Shown here in pieces: positions 17,377 through 26,076 of a stretch of 64,000 nucleotides of DNA. Positions within the stretch are counted from its first letter, which is position 1, and every line of letters begins with the position of its first letter. Position numbers and translations under genes: made by a program. Source of the stretch: CAVSJR01 sp963728285 (lineage in GTDB: Bacteria; Actinomycetota; UBA4738; HRBIN12); the NCBI GenBank assembly GCA_963728285.1, contig CAVSJR010000002.1:1-64000 (forward strand), written 5' to 3'. Under the pieces are notes generated by a model, which was given only the letters and a program-made list of their open reading frames with translations, did not search any database and had not been told where the DNA came from.

Positions 17377-18171
17377 TCAGGGGTCCAGGTCGAAGGCTCG
17401 CCAGTCGGTCTGGAGATCCGGATCGAGGATCGCGTCGGGGTCGAGCCCGCGCCGCTCCGCCCACGCCCGGAGGGCGCCGGTCGCCCGGCGACGCTCCTCG
17501 TCCGAGAGGCGCCACGTCCACGAGTACTGGTTCTGCTCCACCGACTCGATGAACTGGCGCGTCGTCTCCACGCCCGGCGAGGGGATCGAGGGCAGCTCTC
17601 GTGCGACCGCGCCGCGGCCCTCGAAGAGCCGGTCGAGGCCATCGGTGTCCCGCGGGGGGAGCCCCGCGTGCCGGTGGCCGCCCCACTCCTCCGAGAACAG
17701 CCGCTCGATCTCGTCGCTCATGGGGCTGTGCCACCCGGCGCTGACCATCACCACTCCCCCGGGGCGCACGACCCTGATCGCCTCGTCCGCGACCCGGTCG
17801 TAGGCGGGGACGAGGTGAAGGACGTGGCGCATCACGACGCCCCCGAAGGCGTCGGCACGGAACGGGAGCGCCGTCCCGTCGGCCCCCGAGATCGGGAAGG
17901 GCGCCCGGCCGCCCGCCTTCTGGCGAAGCTTGTCGAGCATCGGGAGCGAGATGTCCACCCCGGCCATGGGAACGCCGGATCCGTGCAGCGCGAGGGCGAT
18001 CTGTCCGGTTCCGACGCCGATCTCGAGGATCGTCCCTCGCCCGCGCGAACTCCGACGCCAGCATGGCGGTCGTCGCCGCGGCCGCCTCCGGCGACATCCG
18101 TCGCGTGCGGTCGTAGTACTCCGCGGCCCGGTCGAAGGCGATGGACCGGCCCGCGCCCGTACGGGGTCACG
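17377..18171 (-). CDS. SAM-dependent methyltransferase, class I (two frame breaks)
   Basis: The C-terminal 196 residues from 17967 are intact and carry motif II-IV regions ('MAGVDISLPMLDKLRQKAGG', 'FGGVVMRHVLHLVP', 'VRPGGVVMVSAGWHS'). The N-terminus is read in two other frames: 'SIAFDRAAEYYDRTRRMSPE' near 18150-18085, then, after a shift near 18045, 'GRGTILEIGVGTGQIALAL', the SAM-binding motif I. A GTG at 18171 overlapping the stop of the DmdA-like gene (GTGA) is the likely start, which needs another shift near 18150. Joined it would be about 264 aa, a standard Methyltransf_11 enzyme. Substrate unknown. Its overlap with the aminomethyltransferase gene suggests a shared role in methyl-group metabolism. 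Confidence 0.75.
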   Translation of the reverse strand, partial: RDPVRARAGPSPSTGPRSTTTARDGCRRRRPRRRPPCWRRSSRGRGTILEIGVGTGQIALALHGSGVPMAGVDISLPMLDKLRQKAGGRAPFPISGADGTALPFRADAFGGVVMRHVLHLVPAYDRVADEAIRVVRPGGVVMVSAGWHSPMSDEIERLFSEEWGGHRHAGLPPRDTDGLDRLFEGRGAVARELPSIPSPGVETTRQFIESVEQNQYSWTWRLSDEERRRATGALRAWAERRGLDPDAILDPDLQTDWRAFDLDP

Positions 18172-19324
18172 ACTTCGGGATCTCCTTGCGTGGATCGACG
18201 AAGGGGAGGGCGGCGACCCTGGATGGGCGCATCCCGGCCGGTGCGGCGACCTCCAGCTGCGTCCCGAGCGTCATGTGCGAGGACGGGACCCAGGCGTACC
18301 CGATGTTGCGCTCCAGGCGCGGGGACCATGCGGCGCCGGTCACCCGGCCGATCCGGTCGCCCCCCGGCGCGTGCACGGCCCAGAAGTCGTTGAGGGCGCC
18401 CTCGTCCGTCATGGGGTCGCCGTCGATCTCGATGCCCACGAGCTTTCGGTCCACGCCCCGCTCCGCGATGCGGGCGAGCTCCGACTTTCCGGTGAAGTCC
18501 GCCTCCTGGCCGAGCTCGACGAGCCGCTCCAGGCCGGTGACGTGGTACGGCGTGTCCTCGACGCGCATGTCGGAGCCGTAGTTGAAGATGCCCGCCTCGA
18601 TGCGGCGAGCCTCGCTCGGCGCGATGACCCTGGCGCCGTAGGGCTCCCCCGCATGCAGCACCCGCTCGAACAGGTCGTCGCCCCGGGAGCAGTCGCGCAG
18701 ATAGATCTCGTAGCCCACCTCCCCGGTCCATCCCGTGCGGGAGACGACCACCGGGATGCCGTCGACCTCGGCCTCGGCGCACCGGTAGTAGCGAAGGTCC
18801 CGGATCTCGTCGCCGAACAGATCGCCGATGAGCCCCTTCGCCTTCGGCCCCTGCACCTGCATGGGAGCGACGTCCGCCTCCCGGACCGAGACGTCCATCC
18901 CCCGCCCCGCCGCGACGCCGGCCACGTAGAGCAGCGCGTCGGAGTCCGCGAGTGCCAGCCAGAAGTGGTTCTCCCCGAGGCGAAGCAGGACCGGGTCGTT
19001 GACGATCCCGCCGTCGGCCGCCGTGAGCAGCACGTACTTGCACTGCCACACGTCGCACGTCGTGAGGTCCCGGCACGTGATGAGGTTGGTCAGGTCGAAG
19101 GCGTCGGGCCCCGTGATCTCGACGCATCGCTCGACGGCGACGTCCCAGACGGTGACGTCGTTCAGCAGGGCCCAGTACTCCGTGACGGGGTCGTCGTAGA
19201 GCGTCGGCAGGAGCATGTGGTTGTACAGGCCCCAGCTGACGCACCCATGGCGCTTCGTCGCCTCGAAGTAGGGCGACTTTCGGTACCAGGGCTGAACGTA
19301 GAACGTGAACGTCTCCGAGGCCAT
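18167..19324 (-). CDS. DmdA/GcvT-like aminomethyltransferase (paralog 1)
   Basis: Tetrahydrofolate-dependent methyl or aminomethyl transferase. Start ATG at 19324 with GAGGAGG upstream; 385 aa. The T-protein fold is recognised by 'KSPYFEATKRHG', 'SWGLYNHMLLPTLYDD', 'VWDVAVERCVEITGPDA', 'GGIVNDPVLLRLGENHFWLA' and 'SRTGWTGEVGYEIYLRD'. The block N-H-M-L-L-P-T and the 'GGIVNDPV' loop match DMSP demethylase DmdA better than the glycine-cleavage T protein, which has Asp-Asp in that loop. GcvT relatives include dimethylglycine dehydrogenase and aromatic O-demethylases, so the methyl donor is open. A close paralog lies 0.8 kb upstream. No gcvH or gcvP is nearby, arguing against a glycine-cleavage role. 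Confidence 0.85.
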   Translation of the reverse strand: MASETFTFYVQPWYRKSPYFEATKRHGCVSWGLYNHMLLPTLYDDPVTEYWALLNDVTVWDVAVERCVEITGPDAFDLTNLITCRDLTTCDVWQCKYVLLTAADGGIVNDPVLLRLGENHFWLALADSDALLYVAGVAAGRGMDVSVREADVAPMQVQGPKAKGLIGDLFGDEIRDLRYYRCAEAEVDGIPVVVSRTGWTGEVGYEIYLRDCSRGDDLFERVLHAGEPYGARVIAPSEARRIEAGIFNYGSDMRVEDTPYHVTGLERLVELGQEADFTGKSELARIAERGVDRKLVGIEIDGDPMTDEGALNDFWAVHAPGGDRIGRVTGAAWSPRLERNIGYAWVPSSHMTLGTQLEVAAPAGMRPSRVAALPFVDPRKEIPKS

Positions 19325-19407
19325 CCGTCCTCCTCGCGGCCGCGTGCCTCGCGGAGCCTATCGTGGCGGGACGTGGGCTCCACGGCGCCGGGGCCGATCG
19401 CCGCCGT

Positions 19408-19950
19408 CTAGTTCATCGACGGATCGGCGGGCATCAGCCGAAGGAGGTCGTGCTCGCGGCCCTTTCGCCGCAGGACGCGGTCCCACAGCCGCTCCGGCTC
19501 GGGGCCGAAGACGTCGTCGGGCAGCGCCGGCTCCAGCACCCAGGACTCCTCCTCGAGCTCCGCCTCGAGCTGGCCCGGACCCCAGCTCGCGAAGCCCGCG
19601 AAGACCCTCGCGCGCCGCACCCCACCCACGTGCGTCGGTTCGATCACGGGAGGCAGCAGCCCCACCGACCCGAACGCCACGATGTCGACGTCCGACGGAT
19701 CATCGAGATCGGCGACGACGACCGCCGACGTCGACTGCACCGGCCCGCCGAAGAACAGCCGGTCCCCGGCCTCGACGAGATCCGCGAGCGGCGGAACCGC
19801 CTCCTCCACCGAGAGCTCGGCGACCCGGTTCAACACGATGCCGACGGCGCCCTCCTCGTCGTGATGTGCGATGAGGACCACCGTTCGACGGAAGTTCGGA
19901 TCCCACAGGTCCGCGCCGGCGATCAGCAGCTGTCCTCGCAAGCTCTCCAC
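19408..19950 (-). CDS. YqgE/AlgH family protein
   Basis: Conserved small cytoplasmic protein (DUF179) of unknown biochemical role. Diagnostic segments are 'LRGQLLIAGADLWDPNFRRT', 'VVLIAHHDEEGAVGIVLNR' and 'LFFGGPVQSTSAVVVADL' early, and 'ARVFAGFASWGPGQLEAELE' with 'SWVLEPALPDDVFG' late, in the order expected. GTG start at 19950; 180 aa is the usual length. It lies between the two DmdA-like genes on the same strand, which looks like insertion of a housekeeping gene into the locus rather than a functional link. Confidence 0.92.
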   Translation of the reverse strand: MESLRGQLLIAGADLWDPNFRRTVVLIAHHDEEGAVGIVLNRVAELSVEEAVPPLADLVEAGDRLFFGGPVQSTSAVVVADLDDPSDVDIVAFGSVGLLPPVIEPTHVGGVRRARVFAGFASWGPGQLEAELEEESWVLEPALPDDVFGPEPERLWDRVLRRKGREHDLLRLMPADPSMN

Positions 19951-20087
19951 GGCTCACATCATCCCGCGGGCCGTGCCCGAATGTCTCGCCCGGCGGGGAG
20001 GAGATGCCGGCCCGACGGAAAGAGGAGGTGGGACGGGCGGGCCGTGGACATGGATGGAGCATGCCACGGCCCGCCCGAGCTCGGGCC

Positions 20088-21242
20088 TTACGCGGAGGGC
20101 ACCTGCTTCTGCGGGTCGAGGAACGGCAGCGGCACGACCTCCGCCTGCATGGCTCCCTCCGGCGACTCCAGGGTCAGCTTCGTCCCCACGTCCGCCAGCT
20201 CGATCGGCACCCAGACGTAGCCCATGTTCAGCTCGAGCCGCGGCGAGTAGCTCGCGGACGTCGCGGTGCCGACGACCTCGCCGCCGGACGTGACCGGCCA
20301 GAAATCCTCGAGCCACATGCCGAGGGGCTCGCCCTCGATCCGCACGCCGACGAGCTTGCGCTGCACCCCCCGGCTCCGGATGCGCTCGAGCGCGGCGCGA
20401 GAGACGAATCGGTTGTCGTTGTCGAGCTCCACGAGGCGCTCGAGCCCGGTCACCTCGAGCGGGTTGTTCGTCACATCCATGTCGTTGCCGTAGTTGAAGA
20501 TGCCCGCCTCCATCCGGCGCTGGTCGCTCGGGGCGATCGCCCGGATGTCGAACGGCTCCCCGGCCGCCATCACCTTGTCCCACAGGTCGATCCCGCGGCC
20601 GGCCTCGCGGAGGTAGAGCTCGTAGCCGACCTCGCCGGTCCATCCGGTGCGCGAGACGACGAGCGGGATGCCGTCGAGCTCCACCTCCCTGCACCAGTAG
20701 TACTTGAGGTCCATCAGCTCCTCTCCGAAGAGCGCCCGTATCACCTGCTTCGACTTGGGTCCCTGCAGCTGCAGCGGCGAGACGTCCGGCTCCCGGATCT
20801 GCACGTCCATGTCGGCGAAGGCCTGGACGCCGAGGGCGAACAGGAGGGCGTCGGAATCGGCAAGCGACAGCCAGAAGTGATCCTCCGCGAGCCGCAGGAG
20901 GATCGGGTCGTTGACGATGCCCCCGTCGGGGGCGCACAGCACCACGTACTTGCATTGGCCTACCGCGCACGTCGACAGGTCGCGAGGGGTCAGCAGCTGG
21001 ACGAACCTCGCGGCGTCGGGCCCGGTGATCTCCACCTGGCGCTCGACCGCCACGTCCCACAGCGTGACGTGGTTCAGCAGGTGCCAGTACTCCTTCACAT
21101 CGTCGTCGTAGAGCGTGGGGATCAGCATGTGGTTGTACAGGTCCCAGCTGGTGCACCCCGCCTCCACGGTGCGCTGGAAGTAGGGCGACTTCCGGTACCA
21201 GGACGCGAAGTAGAAGGGGAACGAGCTGTTCTGCTGGGTCAT
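20088..21242 (-). CDS. DmdA/GcvT-like aminomethyltransferase (paralog 2)
   Basis: Closely similar along its whole length to the protein at 18167-19324: 'FASWYRKSPYFQRTVEAG', 'SWDLYNHMLIPTLYDDDVKE', 'LWDVAVERQVEITGPDAARF', 'VGQCKYVVLCAPDGGIVNDP', 'DHFWLSLADSDALLFALG' and 'VVSRTGWTGEVGYELYLREA'. 384 aa from ATG at 21242, which has AAGGAG nine bases upstream (21252-21257) and so looks like an independent start. Yet the upstream flavoprotein frame runs into it without a stop, forming one 925-residue frame. The pairing with a flavoprotein recalls dimethylglycine and sarcosine dehydrogenases, where an FAD domain is fused to a GcvT domain that captures formaldehyde on tetrahydrofolate. Confidence 0.85.
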   Translation of the reverse strand: MTQQNSSFPFYFASWYRKSPYFQRTVEAGCTSWDLYNHMLIPTLYDDDVKEYWHLLNHVTLWDVAVERQVEITGPDAARFVQLLTPRDLSTCAVGQCKYVVLCAPDGGIVNDPILLRLAEDHFWLSLADSDALLFALGVQAFADMDVQIREPDVSPLQLQGPKSKQVIRALFGEELMDLKYYWCREVELDGIPLVVSRTGWTGEVGYELYLREAGRGIDLWDKVMAAGEPFDIRAIAPSDQRRMEAGIFNYGNDMDVTNNPLEVTGLERLVELDNDNRFVSRAALERIRSRGVQRKLVGVRIEGEPLGMWLEDFWPVTSGGEVVGTATSASYSPRLELNMGYVWVPIELADVGTKLTLESPEGAMQAEVVPLPFLDPQKQVPSA

Positions 21243-22865
21243 GTCCTCGGGCTCCTTCCCGTCCGGCCGGACTCGCCGGCGATCACGCTGGATCTGCCTG
21301 AAGGCGTTGTAGCCGGGGATGCCGCACACGCCGCCGCCTCCGTGCGTCGCGGAGCTCGCCTGATACAGACCCCGGATGGGTGTGCGGTAGTCCGCGTATC
21401 CGGGCGCGGGGCGCATGTGGAACAGCTGATCCGCGGAGAGCTCGCCGTGGAAGATGTTTCCGCCGATGAGCCCCCATTCCCGCTCCATCTCGTGGGGCCC
21501 GATCACCTGCCGTCGAAGGATCGATGCCTTGAAGCCCGGCGCGAGCGCGTCGTAGCCGTCGATCACGCGGTCCGCGTAGGCCTCGAGCTCCTCCGCGTGC
21601 GGCTCGTCCGCCCACTCGTGGGGAACCCATTGGGTGAACAACGAGATGATGTGAACGCCCTCCGGGGCGAGGGAGGAGTCGTGGACCGTCGGAACGACGC
21701 CGTCCGAGAACGCGGCGGTCGCCGGCGCGCCCGATCGCGCCTCCTCGAACGCCTTCTCCAGGTACGCGATCGAGTGCGCCAGCTCGAGCCCTCCGGAGAA
21801 GTCCGTCTGCTCCGGCGCGGACGTGAGGACCGGGAGGCGGTCGAGCGCCGCGTTGATCTTGACGACGCCGCTCCGCGTGTTCCAGTTCTCGATGTCGCGG
21901 ACGAAGTCGCTCGGCAGCTCGTACGCGTCGATCTGGCGCAGGAAGGTGATCTTCGGGTGCACGGCGCCGACGACGATCGGCGCGGAGAGCTCCTCGCCGC
22001 TGGCGAGCACGACCCCGGCGACGCGCCCGTCGTTCACGGTGATCTTCTCCACCGGCGCGCCGGTGCGCACCTCGCACCCGAGCTCCTCCGCCGAGCGGCG
22101 CAGGGCGTCGGCCACCGCCCCCATGCCGCCCTCGGGGACGCCCCACGAGCCGAGGTGCCCGTCGCCGACGTCGCCGATCGAATGATGCGCCATGACGTAG
22201 CCGGTCCCGGGCTCGTACGGTCCGGCCCACGTGCCGATGAGCCCGTTCAGGGCGCACACGGTCTTCACCTGATCCGATTCGAAGAACATGTCGAGGATGT
22301 CGACGACGCTCATCGTCATCAACCTGGTGACGTCGCCGATCGTCCTCACGTCCAGGCCCCGGAAGCGCCACGCAAGGCGAAGCTGATCCATCAGATCGGC
22401 GGGAGACTTCGAGCCGAGCTTGGGAGGGATCGACATGAGCAACGGGCCGAGGACGTCGGCGAGGCCTCCGAGCCACGCGTCGTAGCGCTCGATCGCGTCG
22501 GCGTCGTGCTTGGAGAACTTCGCGAACTGCTCGTAGTTGCCCGCCGCGTCGTCGTCGGACTGGATGATGCAGCGTCCGTCGGGGAACGGGAGGACGTAGG
22601 GGCCCACGGGATGCACCCGGTACCCGTGCCGCTCCAGGTCGAGGTCCCGCAGGATCGTGTCCGGCATCAGGCTCATGACGTAGGAGAGCGTCGTGACCTT
22701 GAACTCCGGGGCGTCGGGCCAGGGCGCGTCCGTCGCCGCCGCCCCGCCGGCCTTGGCTCGGGCCTCGAGCACCACCGTTCTCGCGCCGGCCCTCGCCAGG
22801 TACGCCCCGGCGACCAGGCCGTTGTGCCCGCCGCCGACCACGATCGCGTTGTAGCTGTTCGCCAT
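21239..22865 (-). CDS. phytoene-desaturase-like FAD oxidoreductase (COG1233 type)
   Basis: Flavoprotein of the CrtI/phytoene dehydrogenase-related group. The dinucleotide fold is 'AIVVGGGHNGLVAGAYLARA' with 'VVLEARAKAGGAA'. The C-terminal FAD signature is 'GLYQASSATHGGGGVCGIPG' followed by 'YNAFRQI'. About 541 aa, usual for the family. No carotenoid genes surround it; it is directly upstream of the DmdA-like gene, so an amine or methylated-compound oxidase is more plausible than carotenoid chemistry. In the frame shown the protein has no stop and fuses to the next gene. In the neighbouring frame a TGA at 21239-21241 overlaps that gene's ATG, the usual arrangement for two coupled genes, so an indel near 21250-21290 may have created the fusion. 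Confidence 0.8.
21252..21260 (-). promoter_or_regulatory. internal ribosome binding site for DmdA-like paralog 2
   Basis: On the minus strand GGGAAGGAG precedes ATG at 21242 by nine bases, inside a continuous reading frame. It supports separate translation of the aminomethyltransferase despite the open junction. Confidence 0.55.
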
Positions 22866-22957
22866 GAGATGTCCCTCGCGGCCGAGCCGCGTTCGGAACG
22901 ATACAACTGAATCGTCGTTCAGCGCGAATCCGCCCCCGAGGCGCCCAACCTCTCGGT

Positions 22958-22973
22958 GTCCCCGCTCGGGGAC
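22958..22973. terminator. weak hairpin between MFS gene and flavoprotein gene
   Basis: GTCCCC-GCTC-GGGGAC, 6 bp, 60 bases past the MFS stop on the minus strand and 90 bases before the flavoprotein start. Possible terminator or attenuator; no T-run. Confidence 0.3.
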
Positions 22974-23032
22974 CCTTGGCGTTTGATCGGCCGTTCAGCG
23001 CCCGCGAGGCGGCGTTCGGCGCGGCACGGGCA

Positions 23033-24302
23033 TCACGCCTCGTCGCTGCTCGCGGCGCCGGCGAACGACCGGCGCTCGGGCGAGGGCGGCGCCGGCGCGA
23101 GCTCGGCACCGCGCCGCAGCATCGGCACGAGGGCCAGCGCCGTGATCGCGGCCGCCGCTCCACCGATGGAGTAGGTGCCCTGGGGGCCGACGAGGGCGAG
23201 CACGGGGCCGGCGATGAGGAACGCGACGCCGAGCGCCAGCTGCCAGGCACCGTCCGACACGGCCATCACCCGGCTGCGGATGTCGTCGGGCGTCCGGCGC
23301 TGGCGGATGCTCTGGTCCGCGACCAGCCCGACCGCATCCCCGATGCCCATCAGCAGCCCGAAGGCCACCACGGGCCAGAAGATCGGCGACAGGCCCATGC
23401 CGCCCCCGCCGACTGGCGATGAGCACCGTGCCCCACACGAGGGCATGGCCCTCGGTGCGGGGCGTGAGGAAGCGGCCGAGGAACGAACCGATCACCGATC
23501 CGACGCCCCACCCCGCGACGATGAGGCTGAAGCCGATCGCGCCGACGTCGAACACGTCCTCGGCGAGCGGCGCGTCGGCCACCATGCTCATGCCGAGCCC
23601 CAGGGTGAGGAAGACCCAGGCCAGCGTCAGCCTGCGCAGCACCGGGTCCCTTCGAATGAACGAGAGCCCGGGCCGTATCCCGCTCGCGGGGCGCGGCGCG
23701 GTCTCGTCCGTAGCGTGATCCGCGTCGCTCGCCGCGGCCTCGTTGAAGCGACCGTGCACCGTCGACACCAGCAACGCCGACACGACGAACGACACGGCGT
23801 TCAGGCCGAGGGCCCCGCCGAGGCCGATGCGCTCGTAGAGGATCCCTCCGAGGGCCGGGCCGAGCGAGATCCCCGCGAACTTGCCCATCTGGACGAGGCT
23901 GTTCGCCCAGCCGAGATCCTCCTCGGACTCCACCAGATTCGGAATCGCGGCGCCCGACGAGGAGACGAACGGCGCCTCGGCGACGGCCGACGCGAACGCC
24001 AGCGCCAGCAGGATCGCCGGATCGGAGGCGAACGCCATCGCCGCGAAGCACGCGGCGCCCGCGAGGTCGGACCAGATCATCACCGTTCGGCGGTCGAACC
24101 GATCGCCGAGGATGCCGGCGAACGGACCGATGAGGCCGTTCGCGCCGAAGGTGAGCAGCAGCGTCGCGGCGACCCATCCCGGGGACCGCGTCCGCTCGTA
24201 GATGGCGAACGTCAGCCCGACGTAGGCGGCCGCGCCGCCCGTGATGGAGATGAGGCGTGCCGCTGCGAGGCGGCGGATGGCTGCTTTCGGCGTGGTGGTC
24301 AT
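23033..24302 (-). CDS. MFS transporter (one frame break)
   Basis: Major facilitator protein with about 12 helices. ATG at 24302; the first ~320 residues are one frame, including the cytoplasmic loop 'GDRFDRRTVMIWSD' between helices 2 and 3 and 'NSLVQMGKFAGISLGPALGG'. After 'LVWGTVLIAS' the frame moves by one base at a GGGGGCGG run (about 23401-23420) and continues 'GGGGMGLSPIFWPVVAFGLL', 'GDAVGLVADQSIRQRRTPDD' and 'RSRVMAVSDGAWQLALGVAF' to 23033. Joined ~423 aa, close to DHA-type exporters of the enterobactin-exporter/DUF894 kind. Substrate unknown. Encoded between serA and the flavoprotein gene on the same strand. Confidence 0.85.
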
Positions 24303-24481
24303 GAAGCGGACTCCGGATCGAGGACGGACGGGGCACTGGGACCGGCCCGAAACGGCCGCGCCGGCGAGGGCGCCGGGAGCGCGGCGGTTCTCGGTTGTAG
24401 CCGGTCAGGCGGTCCGCTTCATCTCGCCGTGCATTCTAGCAGCCGACTCGTCGCGTGCCGCTTGCGCCGCATGCGCCCTCG

Positions 24482-26068
24482 TCATTCGGGGAGGACGATG
24501 AACCTCGTCCGCTCAGCTCCGATGGCGTCGGCGATCTCCGCGAGGACCTCGTCCGGAACCGCGACGTCGACGGTGAGCCCCATGAGCGCCGTTCCTCCGG
24601 CGTGCCGGCGGCCGACCTCCATCGTGGCGATGTTGATATCGCGGTTCCCGAGGATCGTGCCGACCCGGCCGATGATCCCCGGCTTGTCCTCGTAGGTGAA
24701 GAAGACCATGTAGCGCGCCGGCGCCATCTCGATATCGAAGTCGAAGACCTGCATCACCCGCTCCGCGTTCCGCTTGCCGAGGAGCGTCCCCGCGACGGTG
24801 ACCTCGCCGCCGTCGTCGGTCTCGCCCCGCAGCGAGAGCAGGCTGACGTAGTCCCGGGAGACCGTCGACCTCGCCTCCGAGACCTCGATGCCTCGTTCCG
24901 CGGCGATGATCGGCGCGTTGACGAACGAGATCGGCTCGTGGACGACGCCCGACAGCAAGCCCTTCACGACCGCGAGCGTGAGCACCCGCGTGTCGAACTC
25001 CGCGATCCGTCCGAGGAACGAGCATTCGAGCGACGACACGGCGCCGTCGGCGAGCCCCGTCACGAGCGCGCCCAGCCGCTCGGCGAGCGGCAGATACGGC
25101 CGGACGGCCTCGGGGACCTCCGCCCCGGCGGAGACGTTCACCGCGTACGGGACGAACTCCCCCCGCAGGGCGAGGCCCACCATCTCGGCGACGGCCTCGC
25201 CGGCCTTGTCCTGCGCCTCGACGGTCGATGCGCCGAGGTGCGGGGTGACGACGACCTCGTCCAGCTCGAAGAGGGGGCTCTCGGTCGTGGGCTCCTCCGC
25301 GAACACGTCCAGCGCCGCCCCCGCCAGGTGTCCGTCCGAGACGGCCTTGGCGAGCGCCTGCTCGTCGACGATCCCGCCGCGGGCCGTGTTCACGATGCGG
25401 GCGCCGTCCTTCATCAGGGCCAGCTCCCGCTCGCCGATCAGGCCCTCGGTGTCCGGCGTCCTCGGAAGGTGGATCGACACGAAATCCGACTGCACCAGAA
25501 GCGCTTCGAGGCTCGGCATGAGCTCCACTCCGGACTCCTTGGCCCGCTCCTTGGCCACGTAGGGATCGAAGGCGATGAGCCGCATCCCGAACGAGGCCGC
25601 CCGGTGGGCGACCATCGATCCCACGCGCCCGAGGCCCACGAGGCCGAGCGTCTTCCCGGTGAGCTCCACGCCCTGCCACCTGGAGCGCTCCCACGATCCG
25701 TCCTTCAGCGCTCGGTTCGCCTGCGGCACGTTCCTCGCCTGCGCGAGCAACAGGGCGATCGTGTGCTCGGCCGCGGAGACGATGTTGGACTGCGGCGCGT
25801 TCACGACCACGACGCCGCGGCGAGTGGCGGCGTCGACGTCGACGTTGTCGAGCCCGATGCCGGCGCGCGCCACGACCTTCAGATTCTCCCCCGCCGCGAG
25901 GACGGCCGCGGTCACCTTCGTGGCCGACCGAACGATCAGGGCGTCGTAGGGACCGATCTCCGCGGCGAGATCCCCGCTCGCGAGCTCCTCGCGGACGTCC
26001 ACCTGGAACTCGTTTCGGAGCCGCTCGAGCCCCCGATCGGAGAGCCTCTCGGTGACGAGGACGCGCAT
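24482..26068 (-). CDS. serA: D-3-phosphoglycerate dehydrogenase
   Basis: First enzyme of phosphorylated serine synthesis, oxidising 3-phosphoglycerate with NAD. ATG at 26068; 528 aa, the long form with an intervening ASB domain and a C-terminal ACT domain. 'GLVGLGRVGSMVAHRAASFG' (~142-160) binds NAD. The Arg-Glu-His catalytic set sits in 'NTARGGIVDEQALAKAV', 'DVFAEEPTTESPLFE' and 'VVTPHLGASTVEAQ'. The ACT domain ends the protein ('EDKPGIIGRVGTILGNRDIN') and normally senses serine. Eight bases separate it from the upstream class-V aminotransferase, so the two form an operon. The aminotransferase's unshifted frame continues into serA; this is a consequence of its frame break, not a true fusion. 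Confidence 0.95.
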   Translation of the reverse strand: MRVLVTERLSDRGLERLRNEFQVDVREELASGDLAAEIGPYDALIVRSATKVTAAVLAAGENLKVVARAGIGLDNVDVDAATRRGVVVVNAPQSNIVSAAEHTIALLLAQARNVPQANRALKDGSWERSRWQGVELTGKTLGLVGLGRVGSMVAHRAASFGMRLIAFDPYVAKERAKESGVELMPSLEALLVQSDFVSIHLPRTPDTEGLIGERELALMKDGARIVNTARGGIVDEQALAKAVSDGHLAGAALDVFAEEPTTESPLFELDEVVVTPHLGASTVEAQDKAGEAVAEMVGLALRGEFVPYAVNVSAGAEVPEAVRPYLPLAERLGALVTGLADGAVSSLECSFLGRIAEFDTRVLTLAVVKGLLSGVVHEPISFVNAPIIAAERGIEVSEARSTVSRDYVSLLSLRGETDDGGEVTVAGTLLGKRNAERVMQVFDFDIEMAPARYMVFFTYEDKPGIIGRVGTILGNRDINIATMEVGRRHAGGTALMGLTVDVAVPDEVLAEIADAIGAERTRFIVLPE

Positions 26069-26076
26069 GCGCCGGC

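Noticed and set aside
18167..21242. Full DMSP demethylation pathway
   Set aside because: Only the DmdA-like step is supported. The acyl-CoA ligase (4.9 kb) and enoyl-CoA hydratase (45.3 kb) are distant and generic, so they were not linked as DmdB/DmdD.
20004..22910. 968-residue plus-strand open frame
   Set aside because: It is exactly antisense to the flavoprotein and DmdA-like genes, whose motifs are unmistakable.
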